64,000 nt of DNA, from contig NC_066598.1 in assembly GCF_905475345.1 (NCBI RefSeq), forward strand, positions 1,596,001-1,660,000. The letters run 5' to 3'. The first letter of the stretch is position 1; every line of letters begins with the position of its first letter. Made by a program: the position numbers and the translations under genes. This document shows, one piece after another, positions 12,991 to 25,090 of the stretch. The DNA comes from Vespula vulgaris (taxonomy: Eukaryota; Arthropoda; Insecta; Hymenoptera; Vespidae). Under the pieces are notes generated by a model that was given only the letters and a program-made list of their open reading frames with translations, was not told the DNA's origin and made no database searches.

Positions 12991-15900
12991 CTCTATCTCT
13001 CTTTTTCTTCTCTTTTCCTCACTTCCTCTCTTTCTCTCTTCCTCGTCTCCTCTCACACGAAATGAGAAACGATGGTGAGAGGGTTCTTGCCACTCCGTTC
13101 AGTTTTCTCCGCGACGAGCGCTTCGAGGTGCGAAAACTCGCCGCGAAAAGTTCTCGAGCACGAACTCCCTCATTTGATATTTTCTCTCTCTCTCTCTCTC
13201 TTTTCTTCTTTTTCACTCTCTTATCCCATCGATTAGGAATTTCAAGAGCTTCGTTCCTGCTAATTATTATCCCTGAAAGCTTTGAGATTTCATTAAGATC
13301 CATACCTTCTCGAGATTACCTACTTATGGAAAAAAAAAAAACATTAAATAAGAAAAAAAAGTGAAAAATGAATGAATATACGATAAACATTTGTACAAAT
13401 CGGATGTATAAAAATTCATACGGTGCTCTTTGTTCGAAAGGAAAAAAAAAAAACACGAAAGGGTAGAAAGTTTGCAATTTCTTTTCATTTATTTATTTAT
13501 TCATTCATTTTTTCGTTCTTAAATTTTTTTATTCGTCTCGTTATTTTTGCTCTTTTCTCTTTCCTTCCACTTCTCTCTCTCTCTCTCTCTCTTTTTTTCT
13601 CTCGTACATTTTTTCTTCTTGCTATCGTTTTTCTCGTTGTCCTTAATTAATCGGGATAAAATATTCTTACAAATATATCTACATATATACATACGTGAAG
13701 AAAAGGAGACACGACATCTGCCTTTTTTTTGATGTCCTGTCGGAAGAAGAAAAAAGAAATTAAAAATTCAATGACTAATTAATCAGCCATGCACCATTTC
13801 TACGTTGAACGTATACGCACATATGTACTTGTACATGTACTCACACATGTCCATATACATAGCATTGATCCGTATCGCGTTTAGCACTATTTTCGTATCA
13901 ATGCAAGGCTTGTTCCTTCTAAAAAAAAAGTGTGCTCATCTTTTCGTGGGATCATTCTCAGTTCTCATTATCATCTTATATTCGTGTAAGTACATTTATC
14001 TCGAGGCCTTGACATGAAACATATAGTATGTATTATAGTAAATTCCGAAAATTCGCTTTTTTTTTTATCAAATTCCGTTCATTGAACATATGATAAATAT
14101 TTTTAACTTGTTTCTAATCTCTTTAATACTATATATATTTTATATATATATATATATGCTTTATAATTTACAAATATTTTATTATAACAAAATCTCTTTA
14201 TACGTAGTAATATTACTCATATCATTCGTGTAACTTTACTACACAGTTCGTTGCAAACCTTGGATTTTTTTTTAGACGTAGATTGTTATTGTTTTCGATG
14301 TACACACAAACACACGTATATGTAGTACGTAGTTATCTAAGAACGTTGTTGTTGTCTAGGTCGTTCATTACGTGGCAATACGACTTTGAATATTTTCAAA
14401 TTTTGTTTGTACTTTCGTCCTTTGATATCGTACGACGACGCAGTCGTGATTTGATCGTAGAAGAGTAAGCATCGTTCAACACCGAGTCTTCAAAATTATC
14501 GTAAGATTTATATATTATTTTATTATCTTTTAATATTTTTCAATTATATAATAAGCGATATATTATCACGTACATTATAGTTAACGAAATATTAATTGGA
14601 ACGACGAAAATCAAACTTTTACGTAGACGAAACGCATCGTTATTTCTAATATCTTATTTTAAATTATTTTAGCTCGTAATTTACTCGTAATTCTGATTAA
14701 TTAGTTGCCTTAATAATTTCTTCGCAACAACAATTTCGTCCTTATCCATTCCGTTTCTTTATTTCGATCGAAAATAGACAATACTAGGATTAATTTGAAT
14801 TACATAGGTAGATGTAAATCCAAACGATTGAAATTCTTGAGTGGCGAAACTTATGCGTCTAATTTTTCTAATTTATAAACGATTACTACACACGACTTTT
14901 TACAGCTTACGATCGTTACTTTATCGTAACGTAATTAGGAGCACAAAGCGATCTTATTTATTTTGATCTTAAAACGTCTTAATTGTCGTTTTAATTGGTA
15001 TTGCTTTTCAAACGGTACATATTTTAAATAAATATATTTTCACGTAAACGTTACGATTAATTCTCCAAGACACATATCGTACGACGACCATGAAAACGTA
15101 CGAACGTTGATCTGATCAATTAGTCACCATATGCGGGTAATTAATCAGCAGCTTTATCTAAGGAACTTTGATAGATTGGCCCTCGATCACATTCGGCAGC
15201 TGCCATAAACGCGTTCAACGTTTTTTTTTTTTTTTTTCTTTTGTTTTAATCAAACCGATTATTTATTTAACAGATACCAATGGAAAAAACTTTTCAACAA
15301 ATTTTTAACGACAAATATTATTGATTTGTTTCGTATAGAAATTAATTAGTGATTTTTATTATTATTATTTTATAATAGTTCTCTTCGAAAATTAATTTTT
15401 ATATGTCCATATAGACAGTTTCGTATTAAGAACGAATTAATTTTTATTTATTACGAATAAAGAACATATTTTTTATTTAATTATATAGATACTGTCAAGT
15501 TTGGGTGTACGACGTTATCGATAAAAATTCGAATTTATCTAAGTAAAAGTTAATTAGCAATTAATATGCGGGAGTGATAATATGTAATGAAAGGATATTA
15601 GTTCGTTATTTCTTATTTTTGTTCTTGTTTATTTAGTTATCTTTTTTCTTTCTTTAATATTATTGTACGATCGCCAAGCTGATTATTTTACGTTTTTTAT
15701 CGGAAATTATCAAGAGAAAGAAACTGCGTGAGAGAGAGAGAGAAAGAGATAGTTTAATAATATACTACTTTTTGAGCTCGTAAAGCATCGATTTCGTTGA
15801 TAATTTCATCGAGTTAACATCGACAGGTGCTAAGCTTCCTTCCTTTCTAATTATTATTATATACACATGAACACATGTGTATATATTTATTGATTCCAAA

Positions 15901-16087
15901 CGATCAGTGAGTAATTTTTAATACGATCTCGATCAAATTGAATTTCGTGTGGAAGACGAGATGGAGGAAGAGAGAGAGAGAGAGAGACAAAGCAGTGACA
16001 GAGATAAAGAGAAAGAGAGAGAGAGAGAGAGAGTTAATTGGAATGAACGAGTATCAGAGATCGATCTCTCGACGAATATTGGTTATA

Positions 16088-16303
16088 CCGGGTGTTGTTC
16101 ATGTACACAACTATTTCGTTGTTATAAACAATAAATTGTATCGTATTAAATTAATGTAAAAATGTTTGAAATAATTTTTCAAACATCGAATTATTAGAAT
16201 TATTACAAAAGTGATCGTACTTTGAATTTACTTTATTATTATTATCCTTAGTTTTATTTTCTGATTGATTTAAGAAAAGGAATGTTATTAATCGAACACC
16301 CTG
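16088..16303. mobile_element. Probable Tc1/mariner-type MITE (216 bp)
   Basis: The sequence begins CCGGGTGTT (16088-16096) and ends AACACCCTG (16295-16303), inverted ends that differ at one of nine positions. It is flanked by TA on both sides (16086-16087 and 16304-16305), the target duplication of the IS630/Tc1/mariner superfamily. The interior is AT-rich and has no transposase frame, so it would be non-autonomous. The termini are short, so the call needs a second genomic copy. Confidence 0.55.
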
Positions 16304-16346
16304 TACATCGAAGGTACGTCATTACGATCGAGTTCTTCAGAGTTTC

Positions 16347-16354
16347 TCACACCT
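16347..16354 (-). promoter_or_regulatory. T-box half-site (AGGTGTGA) inside an inverted repeat
   Basis: TCACACCT on the plus strand is the reverse complement of AGGTGTGA, the T-box core site. It lies inside TTTCTCA-cacc-TGAGAAA (16344-16361), a perfect 7-bp dyad. Since the gene encodes a T-box protein, autoregulation is conceivable (inference). An 8-mer is expected by chance about once in this length of DNA. Confidence 0.25.
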
Positions 16355-16359
16355 GAGAA

Positions 16360-16390
<31 letters not shown>

Positions 16391-16560
16391 AGGATGATAA
16401 CCTGGTGAACTAATAAGAAATCTTGTATGGTTGGCCCTCAGGCGTACTCTTGTTTCCATCCCTAACGCACACGATCTTATTCTTGATATATCAAAGTATA
16501 TATTAATGAAAAAGAAAGATAGAGATAGAGAGAAAGAGAGGAAAATAATATAATTTATTT

Positions 16561-16818
16561 TGATGATTTTTACAAATGATAGTATATTATGAATTAATAT
16601 TAGAAATTGGAATTAGACGTATGTGTAATTAATATATAATATATTTTTAATATATTATAATATATTATATAAAAATATAATAATATATTTTTATTATATT
16701 TTATTTATATATATATATATTCTTGTCAAGTGATACAATTTTTATAATTTTTATGAATGATAATATATTATGAATTAATATTAGAAATTAGAATGAAACG
16801 TAAGTGTAATTATTATTT
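16561..16818. repeat. Old local duplication, period about 180 bp
   Basis: About 75 bp at 16561-16635 recurs in diverged form at 16741-16815, sharing TATTATGAATTAATATTAGA. The spacer is a TA-rich block. Confidence 0.65.
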
Positions 16819-18098
16819 GTTTCTTGTTATGAAAGTTATAAAAGTTGGAAATTATAGCAAACTACTATTGCGAAGAGTAGAAATGAGAAATAAAAGATCG
16901 TAGAATTTTTGTCCTCGATGACCTCGAAAATAACGAACCAGCTGATATCCAACGAGAGAGGAAATATTGTTTGACCGTTCTAATGTTTATTGTCCTTTTT
17001 TTTTCTTCTCTTGTTTCTTCAAGGTCTCGTCTCGTCTCGTGTAATATTATTTATTCTTTCGGTTATTACGTTGACTTTATTCTCACCAATTTCGAGCTAC
17101 CGTTTGTTTATTATTATCGTGCACACTCGAATAGTCGATGCTAATGACGCAGCTTAATTAATTTATACAGCTAGGCTACGCATTTTAACTCATTCACGTA
17201 TTTCCATACATTATAATGTTAATTGAGCTACGATTATTATATATCTATATATATAAGTGTGTATATAAAAAAATATATATATATATACTAGCAAATCCGA
17301 ATAATATTCGATCGGAAAATATGATTAGATTGATCGATAAAAGATCTCTTATTTTTTCTTTTCCAAAATTTGTTTTCTGTTCCTATCTAAAGAAATTCAT
17401 TTAATATTTAATACTAACAGTATCGTTTCGAAACTTTTCGGATTATATAAATCATATTATTCCCTCGATATAATTTTTCATAAATAACTTTATATTCACG
17501 TTTATAGAAAGGATACTTAATAATATCAATTAAAACGATACACTTAATCACGCGTTATTAAACTTTCGATCGTTTAGAAAAAAAAAAAAGAAAAAAAAAG
17601 ACAGAAAGAAAGAAAGACAGAAAGAAAAAAAAAAGGAAACGAAAGATATTAAAGAGTTTTTTAATCTCGCATGCGACGAAAAAATAATAACCATACCTTC
17701 GATTTACTATAGAAATATATACAACTAATATCTATAAAAAAAAAAAAAAAAAAAGAAAGAAAAAAAGAAAACGAGTTTTAATCTTTGAATCAAACGAATT
17801 AACTAATTGATATTTCGTCGAAACTTAAGAATAATTAAAAATCATGTCCAATCTCAGCGAATGTCGTCGAAAAGGATATGAAAATTTTTTCTATGCTACC
17901 TGCATATAAATACATAAGTATGAGACGTATAAAACAAAAGGGAAGAAGTAGAAGAAGAAGAAGAAGAAGAAGAAGAAGAAGAAGAAGAAGGACTGAAAGA
18001 TATTCCAACTGGTTCCCTTTCTCCAGGGTAAAAAAGATCGTCGCTGCGGGGGTTCGAGAAAGAAAGAGAAAAAAAATGAAGGAATACGAAAGACAGTA

Positions 18099-18133
<35 letters not shown>

Positions 18134-18179
18134 GAGAAAGGGAGAAAACATATAGAGACGGTCCATGGAAAAAGGAAGG

Positions 18180-18330
18180 AGCCCTTCTCGAAAGGATCCG
18201 GCGGACTATCGGTTTCCCTATCGGTTCTGCTCATCTCGTACCTTCTGGGCCTCTTACGGAGGCCCTACCAAGGGAAGAGGCGTATATAAACTCGACCTTA
18301 ACTGCTTTACGACGATCGTTTGTACCGATT
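18180..18330 (+). promoter_or_regulatory. Candidate TATA-type core promoter
   Basis: A 130-bp unique, GC-rich stretch contains GCGTATATAAAC, with TATATAAA at 18283-18290, a near-ideal TATA box oriented on the plus strand. No clear TCAGT initiator is seen 25-30 bp downstream and no gene follows in the first few hundred bases, so an alternative omb start or a non-coding transcript are the options. A frame open across it (18165-18755) decays into S-L repeats. Confidence 0.25.
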
Positions 18331-18399
18331 TGTTCGACAAGACTCATTCTATCTTTCTTCCTCTCGTTCGACTTTTAAGAGAGACAAGGATGAAACTAG

Positions 18400-18403
<4 letters not shown>

Positions 18404-18445
<42 letters not shown>

Positions 18446-18569
18446 CTCACCCTCTCTCCGTCTATCTCTTTTTCTCTTTCGATTCTCTCCCTTCGCAAGT
18501 GGATTTGTGTCCTGTCCTACGTCGTCCCATAAAGTCCATCCTTTCTCTTGGCATCTTCTCTCTCAACGT

Positions 18570-18606
<37 letters not shown>

Positions 18607-18820
18607 TTTTCTTTCTAGACTGCTTAGTACTACTCTGTTTCTCTCTCTCTCTCTCTCTCTCTGTCTTTCTGTCTCTGTCTATCTTTCACGTCGTTATCAA
18701 AAAGACGATAAATTTGCTCCGTTGGTTGTCTCTTGACGCGTGGAAATTAAAATAACGGCTTGGGAGCGTAAAGTTTATTTCCTTCCTACTTTTTCTTTTT
18801 TCTTTCTTTCTCCCTCCCTC

Positions 18821-18876
<56 letters not shown>
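18404..18876. repeat. Cluster of TC arrays
   Basis: TC arrays at 18404-18435, 18571-18602, 18641-18662 and 18826-18874 with short unique gaps, followed by an ACG triplet run (18888-18904). Confidence 0.9.
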
Positions 18877-18882
<6 letters not shown>

Positions 18883-21800
18883 GAACATGACGACGACGAC
18901 GACGATTTATACGTAATTTGAAATTTTGTTTTCTTTCTTTCTCGAAGCGACATAGGAACAGAGAAATGGGGGAAAATTTGAAAGAGAGATGGCCCGATTA
19001 TAAAAAAGAGGAGAAGAAGAGGATAGACTCTTTTGTTTCATCAATAGGATTTATTCGTCGAATAAGAAATAGTTATGAATACCTGCGATTAGAATTAAAA
19101 GGAATATTCGATTAAATAGTCCCTTCTATAACAGGAACCAAATAATTCTTTTAATTATTACAAAATATTAGAAATGAGAATTACACGATACAAACTGCGG
19201 ACATTGTAATGCAATAAAAGTCTTTTTTCAATTTGCATGTTAAACGATAGAGTAGATATATTATTACAAATTAAAGAAAGAAACAAACATTAAAGTAAAT
19301 ATACAGAGACAAAATATAAGAATACAGATACCAAGATAAAGAGACAGGTAACGAAAAAAAAAAAAAAGAAAAAAAGGAAAAAAAAGAAATACTTGGAGCT
19401 CCGAAGTTGAAACTTAGATTTTGGAAACTTGGATAAAATATTTCTTCACGTAATAATACTCGAAATGAAAAAGAGAAAAAGGAAGGGAAAAAAAGAAGGA
19501 AAAAAAAGAAGAAAAAAAATAGATAATAAGAAAAAGAAAGACATGAGGTGCTCGAGAACGTGGAATTTAGAAATAGTAAACTTTCTTAGATATTTCGAAT
19601 TCTTAGATACATCCTTCTCGCAGACAAGAGACGTCCTCGTGCCGTCGTTTAGTAACTTGCACGCGTGATTCTCGATATTCTCTCGCACGCGAATCATTCT
19701 CCTTTTCCCGGTAACGATCGCTCCCGGCGAAAACCGCTACGGAGAAAGAACTCTTCCCCTCTTCTTTTCCTTCTCCTTCTTCTCCTCCACCACCTCTTCC
19801 ACCTCCTCCTCCTCCTCCTCCTTCTCTTTCTCTGTTCCCTCTTCTCTCTTCAGCTTTTACGTTTCTATCGCTTGCAACCTGCTCCCTTTCGCTTCGAAAC
19901 GTCGCCGATTTATCATCCTTCGTTCTGTTTCTAACGGGTGTCTCTTTCGATTTTTAAATGACTCGATTGTTTCACGGTTCTTTCTTTTCTGTTTTTTTTT
20001 TATTCTTCTTTCTTTTCTTTCTCTCTCTCTCTTTTTTTTTTTTTTTTTTCTTCCCGTTTACAGCATTTTTTTTTATCGTCTATCACCCTCGATATCAAGA
20101 ATCAGATCGAATTATCTCTTAGCGTGACGTATTGAAAGTGATTAGGAAAAAATGCAAAAAAGAAAAAAAAGAAAAACAAGTGGACAATTAATCGAAGCTA
20201 ATAAAGTTAGTCTAATAACTTTGTGACTATCAATGAACGTAATTCGTTTGCGTTTCTTTCGTTTCTTTTTTCTCTTTTCTCTTCTTTCATTTCGCGATTA
20301 ATATTTAACCGATAAGTGTCGATAAAACAAAATTGATGATGAAATGTAATTAAGAACGGAATATGTGTGTCCCAAATTCGTTCAAAACTGCGATCGTTTT
20401 TCAATATCTATATAAATCTTTGTTATGTGCATTTTTTAATTTATACGATAAACTATCTACAGGAATATATTTGAATTTACGTTCTTTCTTACGTATATGC
20501 GTACATATATACAAACACACACACACACACTCATATATATATACCTACATGCATGCACCGAAATCGATGACGAACGTATTCGAACGGTTCACTAATTCGC
20601 ACTCTCGTCGTTTCTCTCCGATTAAATCGAATATTATTCACAAAAGTCGAATCGATCTGTTGTACAGAATAATAATCAATAATTCTTACCAACCCTTTCC
20701 TATTACCTCGTACTCCACATTCATTTCTCCTTTATTAATTTGACTTATTTCATATTTCTTCACGATAACACCATTAATATCGTTCGAATCGAAGAAAAGT
20801 TTCTTTCGCTTTTTATTTCTTTTTTCTTTCTTTCTTTTTTTTTTTTCTTTTAATTTTTAATCGCACTCGATCAGGTTGAAACGAACTAAGCTTCCTAATA
20901 TAGCTTCCTAATCATTTACCACTCTCAGATCGAGATCATGAAAGATTCTTAGGAATAACAGTATAGTGACACTCGCACATATATACACGTATAAACATAC
21001 ACATATGTACATAAGTATTAAACAGTTTACTTTGTTCTCAATGCAATTTACCTGAATGCTTATACGAGTTTAGTTCTTCTTACGTTGGCAATACAACATT
21101 GAAAGATCGAGGCGTTCGTGTAAAACTATTAACGTTCCTTGCTAAAGTCCCGCTTCGGAATTACAACATACACATAAACGGAAGAGTTAACAAGTAGTAT
21201 TTAATGGTAACGTTGGTGTGATAGTGATGATGATGATGATGATGGCGATGCTAAGAAATAAAAAAGAAAAACAAATCGACCCACATACTGTGAACGAAAC
21301 AAACTCGATGCACTTTATTTCTTTTAATTCTCAGATTGAATTCACCTGTGAAATTATTCTTTCTTTTTCATTCGTAACAATTCATTGTAATTGTTTTTTC
21401 TTTTTTATTTTCTTTTTTTTTTTTTTTGGTGTTTACTATTATCATCATCATCGTCGTCTTGATACAATACAATTTAATATTTGTCGCGATTCGAACGTAA
21501 TCTTTAATCCTAAAACGAACGATATTGAATCATTGCTTATTATTATGAATTTGGATCATTTCAAAGAACAATAGAAAATTTCCAAATGAAATTTTTGTCT
21601 GGAATCGTATCGTTCTGGAATTTCGTCCTTCGAAATAGAAATATAATTAATTGAGTAATACAAGCTCGTAAGTTTCATAAAATTCTATAAAAGATTTTGA
21701 AAAGACACAGAGAAGAGAAAAATTAGAATAAATTAAAATATCAACAAAATCGTCCTTTCCACAATTTCGTCGATTAAACGAGATAAGAAAAAAAGGGAAC

Positions 21801-21929
21801 AAAAAAAAAAAAGAAAGAAAAAGAAAAAGAAAGACGAAAATAATTAATAAGAAATATAAACATATACGTTTCAACTAAAACGATCGAAAATTATTGTCCG
21901 AGCTTCGATTAGAAATTTGTATGGTTTCG

Positions 21930-21980
21930 TCATCGTCATTATCATCGTCATTATCATCGTCATTATCGTCGTCGTCATCC
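21930..21980. repeat. 12-bp minisatellite (TCATTATCATCG type)
   Basis: About three and a half units with substitutions at the end, encoding D-rich artefact frames on the minus strand. Confidence 0.8.
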
Positions 21981-23100
21981 AAATTGCTTAATTTGTATTC
22001 ACATATATAAAGTAGTAAAAATTTAGCATTTGTATGATTCGCACGATGCAAACTGTTAACGATCACGTAGAGAAGTAAAAGATTTAGCTGATACCGAAGA
22101 TACCGTCGAATACGAATACTATTACATATCGATATTATATCTTTCTCTTTCTATCTCTTTCTCTCTCTTTCTCTACTGGAACGGGTTGATGCTAGTAACG
22201 GTATTTACAAATGAATCGATGATAAACCCCCAACGGCGTGTGTTTGATTTCGCTCGAGGGTAAGAGCAGTTCGCATCGCTGCTTCGTCGCTCGTTGACGT
22301 CATTAAATCTTGACGTCGTTGTCGATGTAGTCGTCGATGTAGTCGTCGTTGATGATCATCGTACGCATCGGTGAACCTGCCAGGAAATTACATCAATTTT
22401 TTTCCTTCCCATCTTTCTTTCTCTCTCTCTCTTTCTCCGTCTCTCTCTATCTTTCGCTAAACACGCGCATACGTACACACATATACTCTCTCTGTCTTTC
22501 TATTTTTTTTCTCTTTTTTTCCTCTCTTTTTTTTCTCTTTTTTTTCTTTTTTTTTTTTAATTTTCATTTTGCATTTTTTTTCCTCTTTTTGTAATTATTT
22601 AGAATCACAATACGATAATTTGTTTTCGAGAGAAAAATGTCGCGAGATTACGTATTCCCACTACCTCTCTAATCCACGCGTACATTTTGAAAAGATATTT
22701 TCTAAATTTTGTTCCCAAAGGTCCGTCTCTTGGAGGGCGTCCTAAATTTGTCTTCTTTAATCTCGTAAAAACGAGAAAGCATTAAATCCTCCAAAGGTTT
22801 GCCGATGGTTTACGGAGCATAGGAAAGAATGTCATGGGGTTACGCCCTTTCTTTCATAGTGGCGAAGAGAGAGAGAGAGAGAGGGGAGTGGGAAAAAGAA
22901 AAAAGAAAGAAGAATAAAAATAAAAAGAACGAGATTCTCTTTCTCTCTCGTTCTTTCGTGAGAATATTTAGAAGGTAATATTCGATTTTTTGAAGATTTC
23001 TCGTTCATAGCAAGTACTCTTTCATCGTTATCGTGACTTTCAAAGTTATAGTTTCGAACGATACGAAAGAGCAAGCAGCGTTTGTTGTTAGAAAGAGAAG

Positions 23101-23105
<5 letters not shown>

Positions 23106-23154
<49 letters not shown>

Positions 23155-23178
23155 GAGAGAGAGAGAAAGGGAGAGAGA
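23106..23178. repeat. GA array
   Basis: About 22 perfect GA units (23106-23150) passing into GGGAGAGA variants. Confidence 0.9.
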
Positions 23179-24050
23179 ACGAGATGCCGGACGAGTTTCA
23201 AAGGCAACTTGTTTATTATCGCTCTTTATCAGACGATTTACAGCTTTCAACGGATGCGTTCAACTATTAGCTATATATATGTGTGTGCGTTCATGTATGG
23301 GTGTATATATATATATACACGATAATTTGTTTATTCCTATTGCCGCTCGTTAGTCACTCGAACTAGGATAGAAATTATGTGACAGGCTTGCTTAGAAAAT
23401 CGCCGAATTTAGGAAGTCATAATGTCTGTCAAAGAAGAATCTTTCTTTGTAAGAAAGAAATATGAGCTTTAAGGAAAGGGTTTTCAAATGTGTGATAACG
23501 TTTACAGACACTTGTATGTATTATATAAGCGTTTTACGTTATTAAAATATCCTTAATACTTCAATCTAAATATGAAAAAATTATGTAAGTTGAATGATTT
23601 AACGTTATTCGTTTTTATTTTCTATTTCTATTCATTCTTCTCTATTTTTTTTTTTCTTTCTTTTTTTATTTTTTTTTTTTAGCAATATAATAATTCAATC
23701 GATTTAAAATCATAGGTACCTTATACATACTTAGAATAAATACTAATCATATCGTAACAATCGTACGTAATATTTTCTTGAAATGATTCCCATGAGAAAG
23801 AATGACACAATATTTATTTCACCTATAAGAATTATCCAAATTTCGTTTTAACAAAAATGTCCAATGTAAGTTATCTCGAGAAAAAACCAACACGAACGCG
23901 TGTATATACACACACATATATATATGTATATATACGAAGGGTTAAGATCCGTGAAAACTGCGATCAAAGTTCGAAAGGATGAAAGAGCAAAAGGGCGGTT
24001 TGCTTTTTCGAAGGTTGAGAGAGAAGAGAGAAAGAAAGAGAGAAAAAAGA

Positions 24051-24053
<3 letters not shown>

Positions 24054-24104
<51 letters not shown>

Positions 24105-24425
24105 AAAAAAAAAGAAAGAAAGAGAGAATATGATAGACTCTTCGCGTAGGTTATTTTCGAGATAGTCTTTCTCTCTCTTTCGGTAGGACGAGTTTTCGAT
24201 TTGAGGATCGTATATATAGAATACATATACATACTTTTTATATATATATATATACCTATAGGTATCATCCCCTCGTGTCCTCCCGCGGGAGGCTGTTTTG
24301 GCTCGTAGAGCTTGGATAATCCGGCTTAGTATCCTTCAGCCTCCTCGATCGTGAATGTGAATATGTCTCGTTTATCGCGAACGAGTGCTTCTCTCTCCCT
24401 CTCCTATCTCTTTTTCTCTCTTTTT

Positions 24426-24480
<55 letters not shown>
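24054..24480. repeat. GA array and TC array about 330 bp apart
   Basis: GA units at 24056-24100 and TC units at 24432-24478, in opposite orientation, flank the two palindromes at 24252-24292. The arms could pair as a large hairpin. Confidence 0.85.
24252..24292. repeat. Two neighbouring perfect 14-bp palindromes
   Basis: ATACCTATAGGTAT (24252-24265) and CCTCCCGCGGGAGG (24279-24292) are both exact palindromes, 13 bp apart, one AT-rich and one GC-rich, where a TA microsatellite meets a CpG-rich stretch (24266-24370). Confidence 0.85.
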
Positions 24481-24481
<1 letters not shown>

Positions 24482-24980
24482 CTTCTTTTTACTCGTTGCG
24501 GAAAATTCTCGAACGGGCGGACAGTAGGCAGATGCTACCAAAAATCCCTGCGGTGAGCCGCTTCCTCTTTTCTTCTCTCTTTCTTCTTCTCAACATCTCT
24601 CTCTCTTTTTCTCTCTCTCTCTTTTTCTCTTTCTCGTTTTCTATCTTGCTCTATCTCTGTCACTCTTTCGTTTCCTTTGAAATCTTTTCTTGTTCGTACT
24701 GCATCTCTGCATCTCGAGTTCATCTGGATCATATATACACCTTTGTCGATTTGATAAACAGTATTCCGACGAGCACTTTTCGTTTATATTTATTTCCTTC
24801 ATTTCCTCCCCCTCTATTCTCCCCTTTTCTTCTTCTTCTTCCTTTTTTCTTCTCTTTTCAATGTATTTTATTTTATTTTATTTTTCTTTTCGTTTTATTC
24901 CTTCTTTTCTTTTATGATTATTATCTACCGATTTATCGTAATACAGAATTATATAAAAAAATTATGTGCGATTGATAGTT

Positions 24981-25044
24981 GCCTATCTCTCAATGGTATT
25001 ATATAATTAATTTATCATTCTTATTAGAAATATGAGTTATCAAT

Positions 25045-25090
<46 letters not shown>

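Larger units (their letters stand above)
10001..16087. other. Intronic region
   Basis: Alternates simple repeats (GAAA 10018-10047, TC 10437-10480, TC 11314-11352, GGAA 11917) with AT-rich unique DNA. 13990-15780 is the longest stretch with almost no microsatellite, plain AT-rich sequence in which I see no gene. 12005-12175 and 13075-13170 are more GC-rich unique islands without recognised coding. Confidence 0.55.
19100..24050. other. Intronic region
   Basis: No gene recognised. AT-rich unique sequence with T-rich tracts (19980-20060, 20815-20855), a CA/TA block (20513-20543), GAT triplets (21224-21244), and a CpG-rich unique stretch with GTCGATGTA repeats at 22190-22385. Confidence 0.55.

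Noticed and set aside
23033..23353. Open frames made of R-E repeats (also near 12604, 24054, 29421, 46260, 46688)
   Set aside because: Produced by GA microsatellites. The frame starting at 29421 overlaps exon a in the wrong frame.
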